A DNA stretch of 20,227 nt from an uncultured Alistipes sp. (GCA_904502285.1 CAJGEC010000028.1:1-20227), one strand, 5' to 3'. Positions 7,978 to 14,520 are shown, counted from the stretch's first letter. The notes: generated from the letters alone by a model not told the origin. Translations and numbers: made by a program.

Positions 7978-8154
7978 CTACATCTCTGCGAGAAGGTCGT
8001 ATCGTTTCTTCTCTTCGTTCCACTTGAAAATGGCAAACTTGCAATCACCATAACTACCTGCATCACAGTAGTCTTCAGCAACATAGTCCTTGCCTCTATA
8101 TCGGAAAGCACCGATGGATGTGGCATCATCTCCAAACACACCGATTTTTTTCAA
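7978..8154 (-). CDS. Small 58-aa hypothetical protein, TTG start or slippage
   Basis: The frame reads (L/M)KKIGVFGDDATSIG, then FRYRGKDYVAEDYCDAGSYG, and ends KWNEEKKRYDLLAEM. It has protein-like composition and a strong terminator directly downstream. There is no ATG in frame. The candidate start is TTG at 8154, followed by AAA AAA. Alternatively, ATG at 8183 opens MKNTGKSVFF, which runs into TGA at a TTTTTTTGAAAAAAA stretch. One more T there would join it in frame to KKIGVFG, giving a ~68-aa product. So it may be a TTG-started gene, one decoded by slippage, or a recent frameshift mutant. No signal peptide or domain is recognised. It is divergent from the recombinase gene at 8226. Confidence 0.5.
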   Translation of the reverse strand: MKKIGVFGDDATSIGAFRYRGKDYVAEDYCDAGSYGDCKFAIFKWNEEKKRYDLLAEM

Positions 8155-8225
8155 AAAAATACACTTTTCCCTGTGTTTTTCATAGTGTTTTGTTATGTAT
8201 ATAAATGGCAGAAAATGTGTAAATT

Positions 8226-8873
8226 ATGGAAAAAGTTGTTCTATTAGCGAGAGTGAGTACCGACAAACAGGAGTACCGTAGACAAATCAACGAGCTTAAG
8301 GGTTTCTGCGAGAAGATGAATTGGGAGATTGTGGGTACATTTGCCAATAAGGTTAGTGGTGCGGAGACCATCGAGAACCGAACGGAGATTGTAGAAATGG
8401 TTGAGTTTGTACGGAAGAATGAAGTGAAGAGGGTCGTGTGCTTGGAGATTAGTCGTCTCGGTCGTAATACTCTCGAAGCTCTGAAGGTTATACAGATACT
8501 CAAAGAGAACCGAGTGAGTCTCTACATTAAGAACTACTCACTCGAAACACTCAATAGTGATGGTTCAGTGAATCCCGTTGCGAGTCTTATATGTACCATT
8601 CTATTGGAGATTGCATCGATGGAACGACTCACTATCCGAGAGAGAATGAATAGTGGTAGAACGCAGTATATTGAGAGGTGCAGACGAGAGGGTATCAAAA
8701 TGGGCAGACCAGCTACATATAAGAAGGAACTCGACACTTATAAACAGCAGTATCAAAAGGAGATTGGACTACTCAAAAAGGGAATCTCGCTGCGTAATGT
8801 CGCATCCATCACCAGTACTTCGGTGAATACGATTCGTAAGATCAAAGAACTCTGTGTGGATACTGAAAAATAA
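8226..8873 (+). CDS. Small serine recombinase (resolvase/invertase family)
   Basis: This 215-aa protein has an N-terminal resolvase catalytic domain (~1-140) with the nucleophile in LLARVSTDKQ (Ser11), conserved EISRLGRNTLEA arginines near 80, and the long E-helix region (EIASMERLTIRERMNSGR). A C-terminal helix-turn-helix (KKGISLRNVASITSTSVNTI, ~183-202) should bind the crossover site. Length and order match small DNA invertases and resolvases, not large integrases or IS607-type enzymes. In Bacteroidales, relatives such as Mpi invert promoters of surface genes. There is no transposase, inverted-repeat boundary or cargo nearby, so it is an orphan; it could act here or at distant sites. A 10-bp inverted repeat follows it at 8896-8969. 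The start fits the signature: the catalytic Ser is 11 residues in. Confidence 0.9.
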   Translation: MEKVVLLARVSTDKQEYRRQINELKGFCEKMNWEIVGTFANKVSGAETIENRTEIVEMVEFVRKNEVKRVVCLEISRLGRNTLEALKVIQILKENRVSLYIKNYSLETLNSDGSVNPVASLICTILLEIASMERLTIRERMNSGRTQYIERCRREGIKMGRPATYKKELDTYKQQYQKEIGLLKKGISLRNVASITSTSVNTIRKIKELCVDTEK

Positions 8874-8895
8874 GCAAAGACCTTATGTTACGATT

Positions 8896-8969
8896 ATTTT
8901 GAAACGGTACTTTCTATCCGCTATAAAATATATATAATATTATTGCTGTGGTAATAGTTGTTTCAAAAT
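8896..8969. repeat. 10-bp inverted repeat beside the recombinase gene
   Basis: attttgaaac (8896-8905) and gtttcaaaat (8960-8969) are perfect inverted copies 54 bp apart, in very AT-rich DNA starting 23 nt after the recombinase stop. This could be a recombinase binding site or a weak terminator stem. Chance is not excluded. Confidence 0.4.
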
Positions 8970-9424
8970 GCGATATAGTTTTAATACGACGGTTTCTCCA
9001 TTAAGATGAGAAAGTTACAGAGGGTGATGCACCCGTTATGCACCCGACTGCAGAAGTCGCACCCGAAGTTTGGCTAAGTTTGCAGCATACGGATTTGATT
9101 ATCAAAGGTTTACGTGGGTATAAATATACCCACGGATGGCTTTGGAATTTATGACCGACACAATGGGTCGTATGCACTCTGACGCACAGTTTGCAGGTTC
9201 TTCATCAGTTAATTCGTACCGACTTTTCCTCCTTCGCACCTCGGCATAGCCTGCAAGCAGTCTCTGCTCTCGGTTTGTCGTCGGCTCCAGCACACGTTGA
9301 GATGATGGTTCCTTAAGTATGGGTAACAACCCAATGGTAGGTGCAACTGTGGCCATCGCGGTAGCTATCCAGCAGGCAATGAACTAATTTCTTGTGATAA
9401 GCCGCAATCTGCGGCATCAAACTC
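8970..9424. other. Gene-poor stretch, possible decayed gene
   Basis: There is no convincing full gene. Plus-strand pieces look protein-like: DEKVTEGDAPVMHPTAEVAP from 9006 with three gcacccg copies (9029, 9040, 9059); a MALEFMTDTMGRM frame near 9136; and, in that same frame after two stops, MGNNPMVGATVAIAVAIQ from 9319 to TAA at 9387. This pattern would fit a decayed gene. The minus strand has an 84-codon open frame (9102-9356) that I cannot support. The perfect 10-bp inverted repeat cgtgggtata/tatacccacg (9113-9134) also lies here. Confidence 0.3.
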
Positions 9425-9471
9425 AACTCCCCGAATAGGAAATACGCTTAGTATATCCTATCCGGGGAGTT
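9425..9471. terminator. Strong hairpin, 16-bp stem
   Basis: aactccccgaatagga (9425-9440) pairs with tcctatccggggagtt (9456-9471), and the loop contains a further ATAC/GTAT pairing. The single imperfect pair is A/C on plus but G-U on the minus RNA. Only modest T content follows on either strand (ctcatttg on plus). It is probably a terminator for plus-strand transcription leaving the 8970-9387 region, or a second stop for the barrel gene from the other side. Confidence 0.55.
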
Positions 9472-9564
9472 CTCATTTGCTACCATATCTCACGACTTCT
9501 GACAAGAAACTAAACTCATTGTCATCTTGCAAAATAATCGGTCATCTGCTACCTCTCAAACCAA

Positions 9565-9606
9565 AGCCCGAATGGATAGTACTTTTGCATACTACCTATT
9601 CGGGCT
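9565..9606. terminator. Strong hairpin, likely bidirectional terminator
   Basis: agcccgaat (9565-9573) pairs with attcgggct (9598-9606), and tagta/tacta pairs inside. Attttc follows on plus, and a T-containing stretch (ctttggtttg) follows on minus. It lies 75 nt after the stop of the minus-strand barrel gene at 9682 and is its best terminator candidate. Confidence 0.6.
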
Positions 9607-9681
9607 ATTTTCATATCATGGCTTAGTATAACGACAAGATATACGTCCTATTCTGCCTTACAACGATGAAATAATCAGCGC

Positions 9682-10323
9682 CTAAAAGTTATAGCCTACG
9701 CCGACATAGAATACGCCAGTGTGACTCTTGTACTTATACTCATCTATCTGTTCGCCTGTATAACGATTGAGCAAGCCAAAGTTATAACCAACCTTTACAT
9801 TGAGCTTCTCAAATAGATCTACACCTACGCCAACGCCAATCTTAAGGTCAAAGCGACCATAGTCACTATCCTTATACGCGTTGGCTTTTACAACAGAATC
9901 ATCCGTTGAGCTTTTAACAATAGAGGCTAAACCTATAGAAAATATAGGTCCTGCGAAAGCGTTTATATTTAGTTTTGACGAGATAACCTCATAGCCATAC
10001 TTAACCTGTACAGGGATGTCGAGGTAGTGCTCGGTGAAGCTTGCGCGTGTCTTGATGCCCAAAACCTCCTCCTGCTCGGCCTCGCCTGCGAAGGTGTAAC
10101 GAATACCTGGCTGGATACCAAGAGTTCCCCACTGCTCATCCAACAAGTTGAAGTTGTACGCAGTCTCAATGTAAAATCCATTGAGAGAACTACTCTCCGA
10201 CTCATCTGCAACGGTTGTTGTTGTGTTTAGAAGATTGTAACCGACACCCACACCCAACTGAGCTTTGGCGTCTACTGCGACAAACATAGCCGCAGCTACA
10301 AGGATAAAGTAAAATTTTTTCAT
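9682..10323 (-). CDS. Outer-membrane beta-barrel protein (porin family)
   Basis: This 213-aa protein has a Sec signal peptide (MKKFYFILVAAAMFVAVDAKA, cleavage likely before Gln22). The rest alternates in the way of an eight-strand barrel: GVGVGYNLL, FYIETAYNF, LGIQPGIRYTF, HYLDIPVQVKYGY, NINAFAGPIFSIGLA, RFDLKIGVGVGVDLF, LNVKVGYNFGLLNRY, and a final strand GVFYVGVGYNF with a C-terminal Phe for BAM recognition. This matches the 'outer membrane protein beta-barrel' (OMP_b-brl_2-like) group common in Bacteroidota. The cargo or function is unknown; many members are structural or stress-related. It is a single-gene unit with a -7 element at 10361-10368. Confidence 0.88.
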   Translation of the reverse strand: MKKFYFILVAAAMFVAVDAKAQLGVGVGYNLLNTTTTVADESESSSLNGFYIETAYNFNLLDEQWGTLGIQPGIRYTFAGEAEQEEVLGIKTRASFTEHYLDIPVQVKYGYEVISSKLNINAFAGPIFSIGLASIVKSSTDDSVVKANAYKDSDYGRFDLKIGVGVGVDLFEKLNVKVGYNFGLLNRYTGEQIDEYKYKSHTGVFYVGVGYNF

Positions 10324-10360
10324 AACTACACTTTTGGGTTTTATTAGTTAATTGGTACTA

Positions 10361-10368
10361 CAAAGGTA
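10361..10368 (-). promoter_or_regulatory. -7 element of the beta-barrel gene
   Basis: The minus strand reads TACCTTTG, a perfect -7 match, 37 nt upstream of the start codon. No TTTG is found at the expected -33 distance, so the upstream element is degenerate or activator-dependent. Confidence 0.55.
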
Positions 10369-10449
10369 ACAAAAAAAACTATATTCTACTAATTATTTGT
10401 GCAAAATATAGCATTCTTCACCTCAAAAAAAACCACAAAAGACCTTATT

Positions 10450-10457
10450 GGGGGGGG
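10450..10457 (+). repeat. G8 homopolymer
   Basis: Eight G are followed by TAAGTCCC. It shares the 'Gn-TAA' junction of the two poly-G promoters but lacks the TTTG of the -7 and any TTTG at -33 distance. It may be a degenerate copy of that module. Confidence 0.7.
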
Positions 10458-10587
10458 TAAGTCCCATCCCATCTTCGGGTTTTGTATAGTCATTATCAAT
10501 GCTCCATGGCGACTACCCTTTTCTCTTTTGCAATGGCAAGAACCCAATGCCTCTATGGAGGATAGTTGTGATTTGCTTTTAAATTTG

Positions 10588-10655
10588 TACCTTTGACATA
10601 TCAAACACACTGACCCATTGTGAAAACATTCAAGGCGGGGCAACTCGCTTTTTTT
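10588..10655 (+). ncRNA. Candidate ~55-nt transcript or stray terminator
   Basis: TACCTTTG (10588-10595) is a perfect -7 element, but the -33 position reads only gttg. About 35 nt later a short hairpin with a GCAA tetraloop (10632-10651, two G-U pairs) runs into a T stretch ending at 10655. Together they could produce a tiny RNA. They could also simply shield the poly-G promoter at 10757 from upstream transcription. Confidence 0.25.
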
Positions 10656-10756
10656 CATCGTTAATCTCATTGGTGGTATATAGACGCCTCTCTCTATCAA
10701 TGATGCGAGGTGGGGAGTAAAAATGATGTGGAAAATCTACTTTTTTGCCCCTAAAA

Positions 10757-10787
10757 TTTGGAAATTTAGTGGGGGGGGGTAACTTTG
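10757..10787 (+). promoter_or_regulatory. Promoter with G9 tract in the -33/-7 spacer
   Basis: TTTG (10757-10760), a 19-bp spacer (gaaatttagt plus nine G, 10771-10779), then TAACTTTG (10780-10787): a full match to the Bacteroides consensus at ideal spacing. The start codon of the lipoprotein is 33 nt after the -7 element. The spacer length depends on the number of G, so slippage would change promoter strength. A near-copy lies at 17660-17689 on the other strand. Confidence 0.85.
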
Positions 10788-10819
10788 TAGCGGAAATAGA
10801 TAAGATACTCGTACGCAAT

Positions 10820-11683
10820 ATGAAACTTTCAAGAGACCTTTTGATGCTCGTTAGCATCATCTTCTTCATAGGCTGTGAAACCGAGACAGAGTATATCTGG
10901 AATGATGAGAATCGCATATCCGAATATGCAACTTGGATTGACAACACCATCTGTCGTCAAACCGTAGACAACCTCGACTTTATGTTTCAAGCATCGGCCT
11001 ACCGCGACTCGTTGCTATGTGGTGGTGACGTTAATGCTGTCATAAAGCGCCAGTTCTCCAATCCTCATCTTAAGCCTCCCAAGGTCAATGAGTTAGGTGA
11101 GATATGTTGGTTCGAAACACAGGCCGAACACTACATCACTCACAATGGAATATCTCTCGATGAAGATGGGTCTCTGTGGGTTGCATACGGCAAGATGCAG
11201 CGCTTCTGGGATGCTCACCAGCAACCCGTAGAAGAGTATTGCCAATGGGCTGTTAGTCGCGAAAATGGTGTATATACGTTGTCGGGAGGTATGATACACA
11301 ATGGCGTATTCAACGAGTTCTTTACGATGAGTAACTTCCTCGATATGCACTTTACAACATCCGTAGCAGAGGTAATGGTATGCACCGACATCGACAATAA
11401 CATCTACGAAACAAAGCAGACGTTGCGCTACTCGTTCAATGGCGATATAATGGCGGTCGCTTCGGGAAAGGTAGACTACGACCGTCTCCCTCGCCCCGAT
11501 GTATATATGACCCTTGATGGCGTGACGGGACATAATACAAAGGAGTATATCGAGGGTATACCCGTTTTTGGATCGGTCTATTTCGACGAAGGAACAACAA
11601 CAGCAACGCTATCCAATGGCACTGACTCTTGGCGCATAGTTATCGACTACGCCCAAGGTGGATACAACTATAGTAGACTTTAA
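10820..11683 (+). CDS. Putative lipoprotein, unknown function
   Basis: This 287-aa protein has a signal MKLSRDLLMLVSIIFFIGC with lipobox FIGC (Cys19), so it is an exported lipoprotein. The frame is open from 10745, but that part is the promoter; 10820 is the only start that gives a signal peptide. The mature part has no domain I recognise. Residues ~25-75 are helical and acidic (ISEYATWIDNTICRQTVDNL); the rest is beta-rich (GSLWVAYGKMQRFWDA, GVYTLSGGMIHNG, TLRYSFNGDIMAVASGKVDY, SWRIVIDYAQGGYNY). It is a single-gene unit driven by the poly-G promoter, so it may be phase variable, which fits a surface-exposed or immune-visible role. It ends 57 nt from the convergent response-regulator gene. Confidence 0.8.
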   Translation: MKLSRDLLMLVSIIFFIGCETETEYIWNDENRISEYATWIDNTICRQTVDNLDFMFQASAYRDSLLCGGDVNAVIKRQFSNPHLKPPKVNELGEICWFETQAEHYITHNGISLDEDGSLWVAYGKMQRFWDAHQQPVEEYCQWAVSRENGVYTLSGGMIHNGVFNEFFTMSNFLDMHFTTSVAEVMVCTDIDNNIYETKQTLRYSFNGDIMAVASGKVDYDRLPRPDVYMTLDGVTGHNTKEYIEGIPVFGSVYFDEGTTTATLSNGTDSWRIVIDYAQGGYNYSRL

Positions 11684-11740
11684 GAGTTGTGCCACAACCC
11701 TCTCATCTATAGAGTTTAGAGAGTTAGGCTTATCGCCAAA

Positions 11741-12421
11741 CTATTCAATCACACGCAAAGCATAGCCAATACCTCGGATAGAGACAATCTCGATGGTGGG
11801 GTCATCGGATAGATAAGTGCGCAATTTGGAGATATAGACATTCATCGATCGTAGATTATAGTAACTATCATCTCCCCATATATCAACGAGTAGTTTATTG
11901 GAGCTAATCCTCCTGTTCATATTGCTTGCTAAGGCCCTAAGTAGCTCACTCTCGCGCGTCGAGAGGTGACGTGAAAAATCTGCTATGGTGAGTTGCTGCG
12001 TACCACTATTGAAGGTATAGTTTCCTATATGGAATATATCGTTCATCCCAGCATCCACACGGCTCAGCAACGCCTCAGTTCGCACGATAAGCTCCTTTAT
12101 ATCGAATGGTTTACGCAGATAGTCGTTACCTCCAGCGCGGAAACCCTCAACCACATCATCGACCTGACTTCGGGCCGACAGAAATAGGTATTGCGACGTC
12201 CCTCCAATCTTACGCATCTTGCGTACCATCTCATAGCCATCTAAGCGCGGTAGCATTATATCAGCGATAACCAAATGTGGATTGAAATCCATATACCGCT
12301 GCAACCCCACTTCTCCATCTTCGGCAACAACGACACTATATCCAGCCAAGGTTAGGGCATCGGCAATAATACGGCGGAGTGTAGCCTCATCTTCAACTAT
12401 TAGTACTCTTTTTTGTGACAT
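11741..12421 (-). CDS. OmpR/PhoB-family response regulator
   Basis: This 226-aa protein has a receiver domain at 1-~118 with acidic pocket Glu10/Asp11, phosphoacceptor Asp54 (LVIADIMLP), Ser82 (LSARS) and Lys104-Pro105. An OmpR-type winged-helix DNA-binding domain follows at ~128-225 (LSTRESELLRALA, LRSMNVYISKLRTYL, IVSIRGIGYALRV). All switch residues are present. It overlaps the end of the kinase gene by 29 nt, so the two are co-transcribed and translationally coupled, kinase first. Likely target: the shared upstream region 13611-13782, where four TTAACA direct repeats with near-10/11-bp phasing match how this family binds as dimers on tandem half-sites. The stimulus is unknown. Confidence 0.95.
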   Translation of the reverse strand: MSQKRVLIVEDEATLRRIIADALTLAGYSVVVAEDGEVGLQRYMDFNPHLVIADIMLPRLDGYEMVRKMRKIGGTSQYLFLSARSQVDDVVEGFRAGGNDYLRKPFDIKELIVRTEALLSRVDAGMNDIFHIGNYTFNSGTQQLTIADFSRHLSTRESELLRALASNMNRRISSNKLLVDIWGDDSYYNLRSMNVYISKLRTYLSDDPTIEIVSIRGIGYALRVIE

Positions 12422-13610
12422 AGTTTGGCAGCGTTAAGTAAAACGAAGTGCCTACACCCACCTTTGAGGATAGCTCGATAGTGCCATTATGGCTCTTGGC
12501 AACACTCTTCACGTAGGACAATCCCAGGCCATAGCCCTTGGTGTCGTGACGATTACCCTGGGGTATGCGATAGAACTTCTCAAATATATGTCGTTGCTCG
12601 GCATAAGGGATACCTACACCATTATCCGAGACAACTATCGTTGTGTGATTTTTACTCACTCGTGCCGAAATTGTGATCTTAGGCCTTGACTCGTTATACT
12701 TTATGCCATTATCTACCAAGGCACTAATCGAGGACTCAAGATGAAACCTATCTGCATAGATCACTATCTCTTCATCCACATCTATAACCCACTCTATTTC
12801 GGCATATTGAAACTTAAGACTGAGCATGGTACGCACATCTTCCACTATACTCCTCAGACTACACCTCTCCAAATTTAAGGCTAAGCCCACATCTGTCGAA
12901 GAGCGCAGAATCTCATCAACCATATTATTAAGCCGCTTCAACTCCTTGAGGGTCATACCGAGGTATTCGTCACGGAGGCTCTTTTGCTCGGATATCTGTT
13001 CCGATGTTAGCAATAGGTCGGTTGTAGCATAGGCAGCAGCTATCGGTGTCCTTAACTCGTGCGTTATGTTATGTGTCAGGTCCTGACGTATTTTCTCTAT
13101 GGTCTTGGCCCTAAATAGCGTATTTACAAGGTAGTAGAATATGGCAACGAGGAGTAGTATTGAGAGTAGTTGAAGTAGTAGAATATTACGCATACTACTC
13201 AGGATGTCGTTGTGAGGGTCGTTCACCGTTAGGCGCAGAACTATGGGGCTAAGAGACTTATCCACAGACATAGGTCTATCTATCACCCTCTTGTCGCCCT
13301 TAGCCATCAGCACTATAGGCTCGGCATCTGTCGATGAAAGCACCTCCACCACATACTCCGTGCTAATGCCCGCTGCGGTGAGCTGGTCTCCCACAAGCGT
13401 ATGTAGTCGGCCGACACTGCCAAACTCCATATATTTATCAATAACCACATATTGCCACGAAGCCTCCTCAAGGATGCTCTGCAACTGGTGCTTATAGTTA
13501 TTGCGCATCGCACGGTAACTGCTTACAGACCATAGAGTCTCCACCGTAGCAAGAAATACTAAGGAGAAAATACCGCAGAGAAGTACGATGGTAAATAGTC
13601 GCTTTTTCAT
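12393..13610 (-). CDS. Membrane sensor histidine kinase
   Basis: This 405-aa kinase has TM1 at ~5-26, a periplasmic sensor of ~115 residues (27-141) with no recognised fold, and TM2 at ~143-163. The DHp domain has the H-box LTHNITHELRTP (His184 phosphoacceptor), and the HATPase domain has an N-box (LVDNGIKYNES, Asn301), G1 (SDNGVGIP, 329-334), an F-box (FEKFYRIP) and G2 (GYGLGLSYVK). All catalytic motifs are intact. There is no PAS or HAMP domain. It partners with the overlapping downstream response regulator. The gene is divergent from the TonB-domain protein at 13783 and shares a 172-bp regulatory region with it. Confidence 0.95.
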   Translation of the reverse strand: MKKRLFTIVLLCGIFSLVFLATVETLWSVSSYRAMRNNYKHQLQSILEEASWQYVVIDKYMEFGSVGRLHTLVGDQLTAAGISTEYVVEVLSSTDAEPIVLMAKGDKRVIDRPMSVDKSLSPIVLRLTVNDPHNDILSSMRNILLLQLLSILLLVAIFYYLVNTLFRAKTIEKIRQDLTHNITHELRTPIAAAYATTDLLLTSEQISEQKSLRDEYLGMTLKELKRLNNMVDEILRSSTDVGLALNLERCSLRSIVEDVRTMLSLKFQYAEIEWVIDVDEEIVIYADRFHLESSISALVDNGIKYNESRPKITISARVSKNHTTIVVSDNGVGIPYAEQRHIFEKFYRIPQGNRHDTKGYGLGLSYVKSVAKSHNGTIELSSKVGVGTSFYLTLPNYVTKKSTNS

Positions 13611-13614
13611 ACCA

Positions 13615-13622
13615 CAAAGTTA
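13615..13622 (-). promoter_or_regulatory. Possible -7 element of the kinase operon
   Basis: The minus strand reads TAACTTTG only 4 nt before the kinase ATG. No TTTG lies at -33. If used, the mRNA would be nearly leaderless; otherwise it is chance. Confidence 0.3.
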
Positions 13623-13660
13623 TAAAAAATAGCAAATGATGGAGTGTAACCACTGAAACT

Positions 13661-13698
13661 TTAACACTTCTTAACATTTGGTTTAACAATCTTTAACA
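13661..13698 (+). promoter_or_regulatory. Four phased TTAACA boxes, likely response-regulator site
   Basis: TTAACA occurs at 13661, 13671, 13683 and 13693: two pairs of direct repeats with 10-bp steps, the pairs 22 bp apart (two helical turns). The last box ends 8 bp before the -33 TTTG at 13707. OmpR/PhoB-family regulators bind such tandem half-sites, and the PhoP boxes of Bacillus are strikingly similar (TT[A/T/C]ACA repeats). The neighbouring response regulator is the obvious candidate to bind here and activate the plus-strand gene. Confidence 0.6.
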
Positions 13699-13706
13699 CA
13701 AAAAAT

Positions 13707-13737
13707 TTTGTTCATCACATTCCCGATTATAATTTTG
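13707..13737 (+). promoter_or_regulatory. Promoter of the TonB-domain protein gene
   Basis: TTTG (13707-13710), 19 bp, then TAATTTTG (13730-13737): a full consensus match. The start codon at 13783 leaves a ~40-nt leader. The phased TTAACA boxes sit directly upstream. Confidence 0.8.
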
Positions 13738-13782
13738 CACTAAGAAAAATGCAGCTGCTCTAACCACTAAAACTGTAAAACT

Positions 13783-14451
13783 ATGAAACGACTACTTTTA
13801 ACAACACTTTTTACGCTCAGCATTCTCTGTGCAATGGCTGGCGATCAGCAACCTCTATATATCATAGATGGAAAGAAGGCCTCTTTGGAGGATGTAAACA
13901 ACCTCAAAACAAAGAAGATAACATCGATGATGGTATATAAGAATGAGACAGATGTTAGTCGATACGCACATTTGGGCGATGTAACAAATGGCGTGGTATA
14001 TATCTATACCGAGCAAGAGGAGGACGATATGGTGTGGATTATGGTTGATGAGATGCCAAAGTTTATGGATGGCGACACCTCTACATTTATAGAGTGGGTT
14101 ATGCAAAACCTACGATACCCAGCAAAGGCTATTGAACGAGGTTTGCAAGGCAAGATCACCTGTGGTTTTGTTGTCGATAGCAACGGCTACATCGATACAG
14201 ACGCCTTGGAGTTCTACGACACCAGTTGCGACGAAGATATGATTTTGCGCAATGAGGTTATACGCGTGCTAAGCAAATCGCCTCAGTGGACTCCTGGTAA
14301 ACAGATGGGCAAGCCCGTAAAGGTGAAATTTATAATTCCCGTTTCGTTCAAACTTCCAGATTCGGATGGAAATATCTCAACAAGCAGTAGTAGCAATGCT
14401 ACAAGCGAGTCACAACTTAGAGATGTGGTTGTCGTAGGCTTCGGCCAATAG
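13783..14451 (+). CDS. Secreted TonB C-terminal-domain protein with plug-like and SusC-like motifs
   Basis: This 222-aa protein has a cleavable-type signal peptide (MKRLLLTTLFTLSILCAMAG) in place of the long N-terminal anchor plus proline-rich linker of classical TonB. Residues ~24-76 resemble the start of a TonB-dependent receptor plug (PLYIIDGKKASLEDVNNL ... DVTNGVVYIYT). Residues ~90-190 are a TonB C-terminal domain: TFIEWVMQNLRYPAKAIERG, LQGKITCGFVVDSNGYI, SPQWTPGKQMGKPVKVKF, PVSF. After a Ser-rich linker the protein ends LRDVVVVGFGQ, very like the 'EVVVVGYGTQ' segment at the N-terminus of SusC/RagA transporters. It is probably periplasmic; it may bind TonB-dependent receptors or act as a sensor or decoy. 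It is divergent from, and likely controlled by, the adjacent two-component system. Confidence 0.8.
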   Translation: MKRLLLTTLFTLSILCAMAGDQQPLYIIDGKKASLEDVNNLKTKKITSMMVYKNETDVSRYAHLGDVTNGVVYIYTEQEEDDMVWIMVDEMPKFMDGDTSTFIEWVMQNLRYPAKAIERGLQGKITCGFVVDSNGYIDTDALEFYDTSCDEDMILRNEVIRVLSKSPQWTPGKQMGKPVKVKFIIPVSFKLPDSDGNISTSSSSNATSESQLRDVVVVGFGQ

Positions 14452-14489
14452 GCATCATCCCAAACTCGAAACATACTCGCAGTATGAAA

Positions 14490-14520
14490 TAGCCCCAGAG
14501 TCAATAGACTTTTGGGGCTA
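14490..14520. terminator. Hairpin terminator after TonB-domain gene
   Basis: tagcccca (14490-14497) pairs with tggggcta (14513-14520), with further pairing toward an aata loop. It lies 39 nt after the stop codon. The following aagtttgttta is only moderately T-rich. A smaller perfect hairpin (catact-cgc-agtatg) precedes it at 14472-14486. Confidence 0.6.

Larger units (their letters stand above)
10369..10756. other. Gene-free region between divergent genes
   Basis: This ~390-bp spacer separates the barrel gene (minus) from the lipoprotein gene (plus). It holds a G8 tract at 10450-10457 and a lone -7-like TACCTTTG followed by a small terminator. Open frames of 65 codons (plus, 10399-10596, reading through the G8 as glycines) and 103 codons (minus, 10389-10700) overlap each other. 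Neither has a signal, domain or convincing start, so I do not call them. Confidence 0.5.

Noticed and set aside
8226..8873. Recombinase as part of an insertion sequence
   Set aside because: No transposase partner, terminal inverted repeats or target duplications were found around it.
8970..9130. Possible tRNA, SRP or 6S RNA in the gene-poor stretch
   Set aside because: No cloverleaf or recognisable RNA core could be assembled by eye; only isolated hairpins.
9102..9356. 84-codon open frame on the minus strand
   Set aside because: No domain, signal or promoter; opposite-strand fragments look equally coding-like, so neither strand is convincing.
10389..10700. 103-codon minus and 65-codon plus open frames
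   Set aside because: They overlap each other across promoter and terminator signals and show no recognisable protein features.
10745..10819. Upstream extension of the lipoprotein frame
   Set aside because: It runs through the -33/-7 promoter and the G9 tract; only the Met at 10820 gives a lipoprotein signal.
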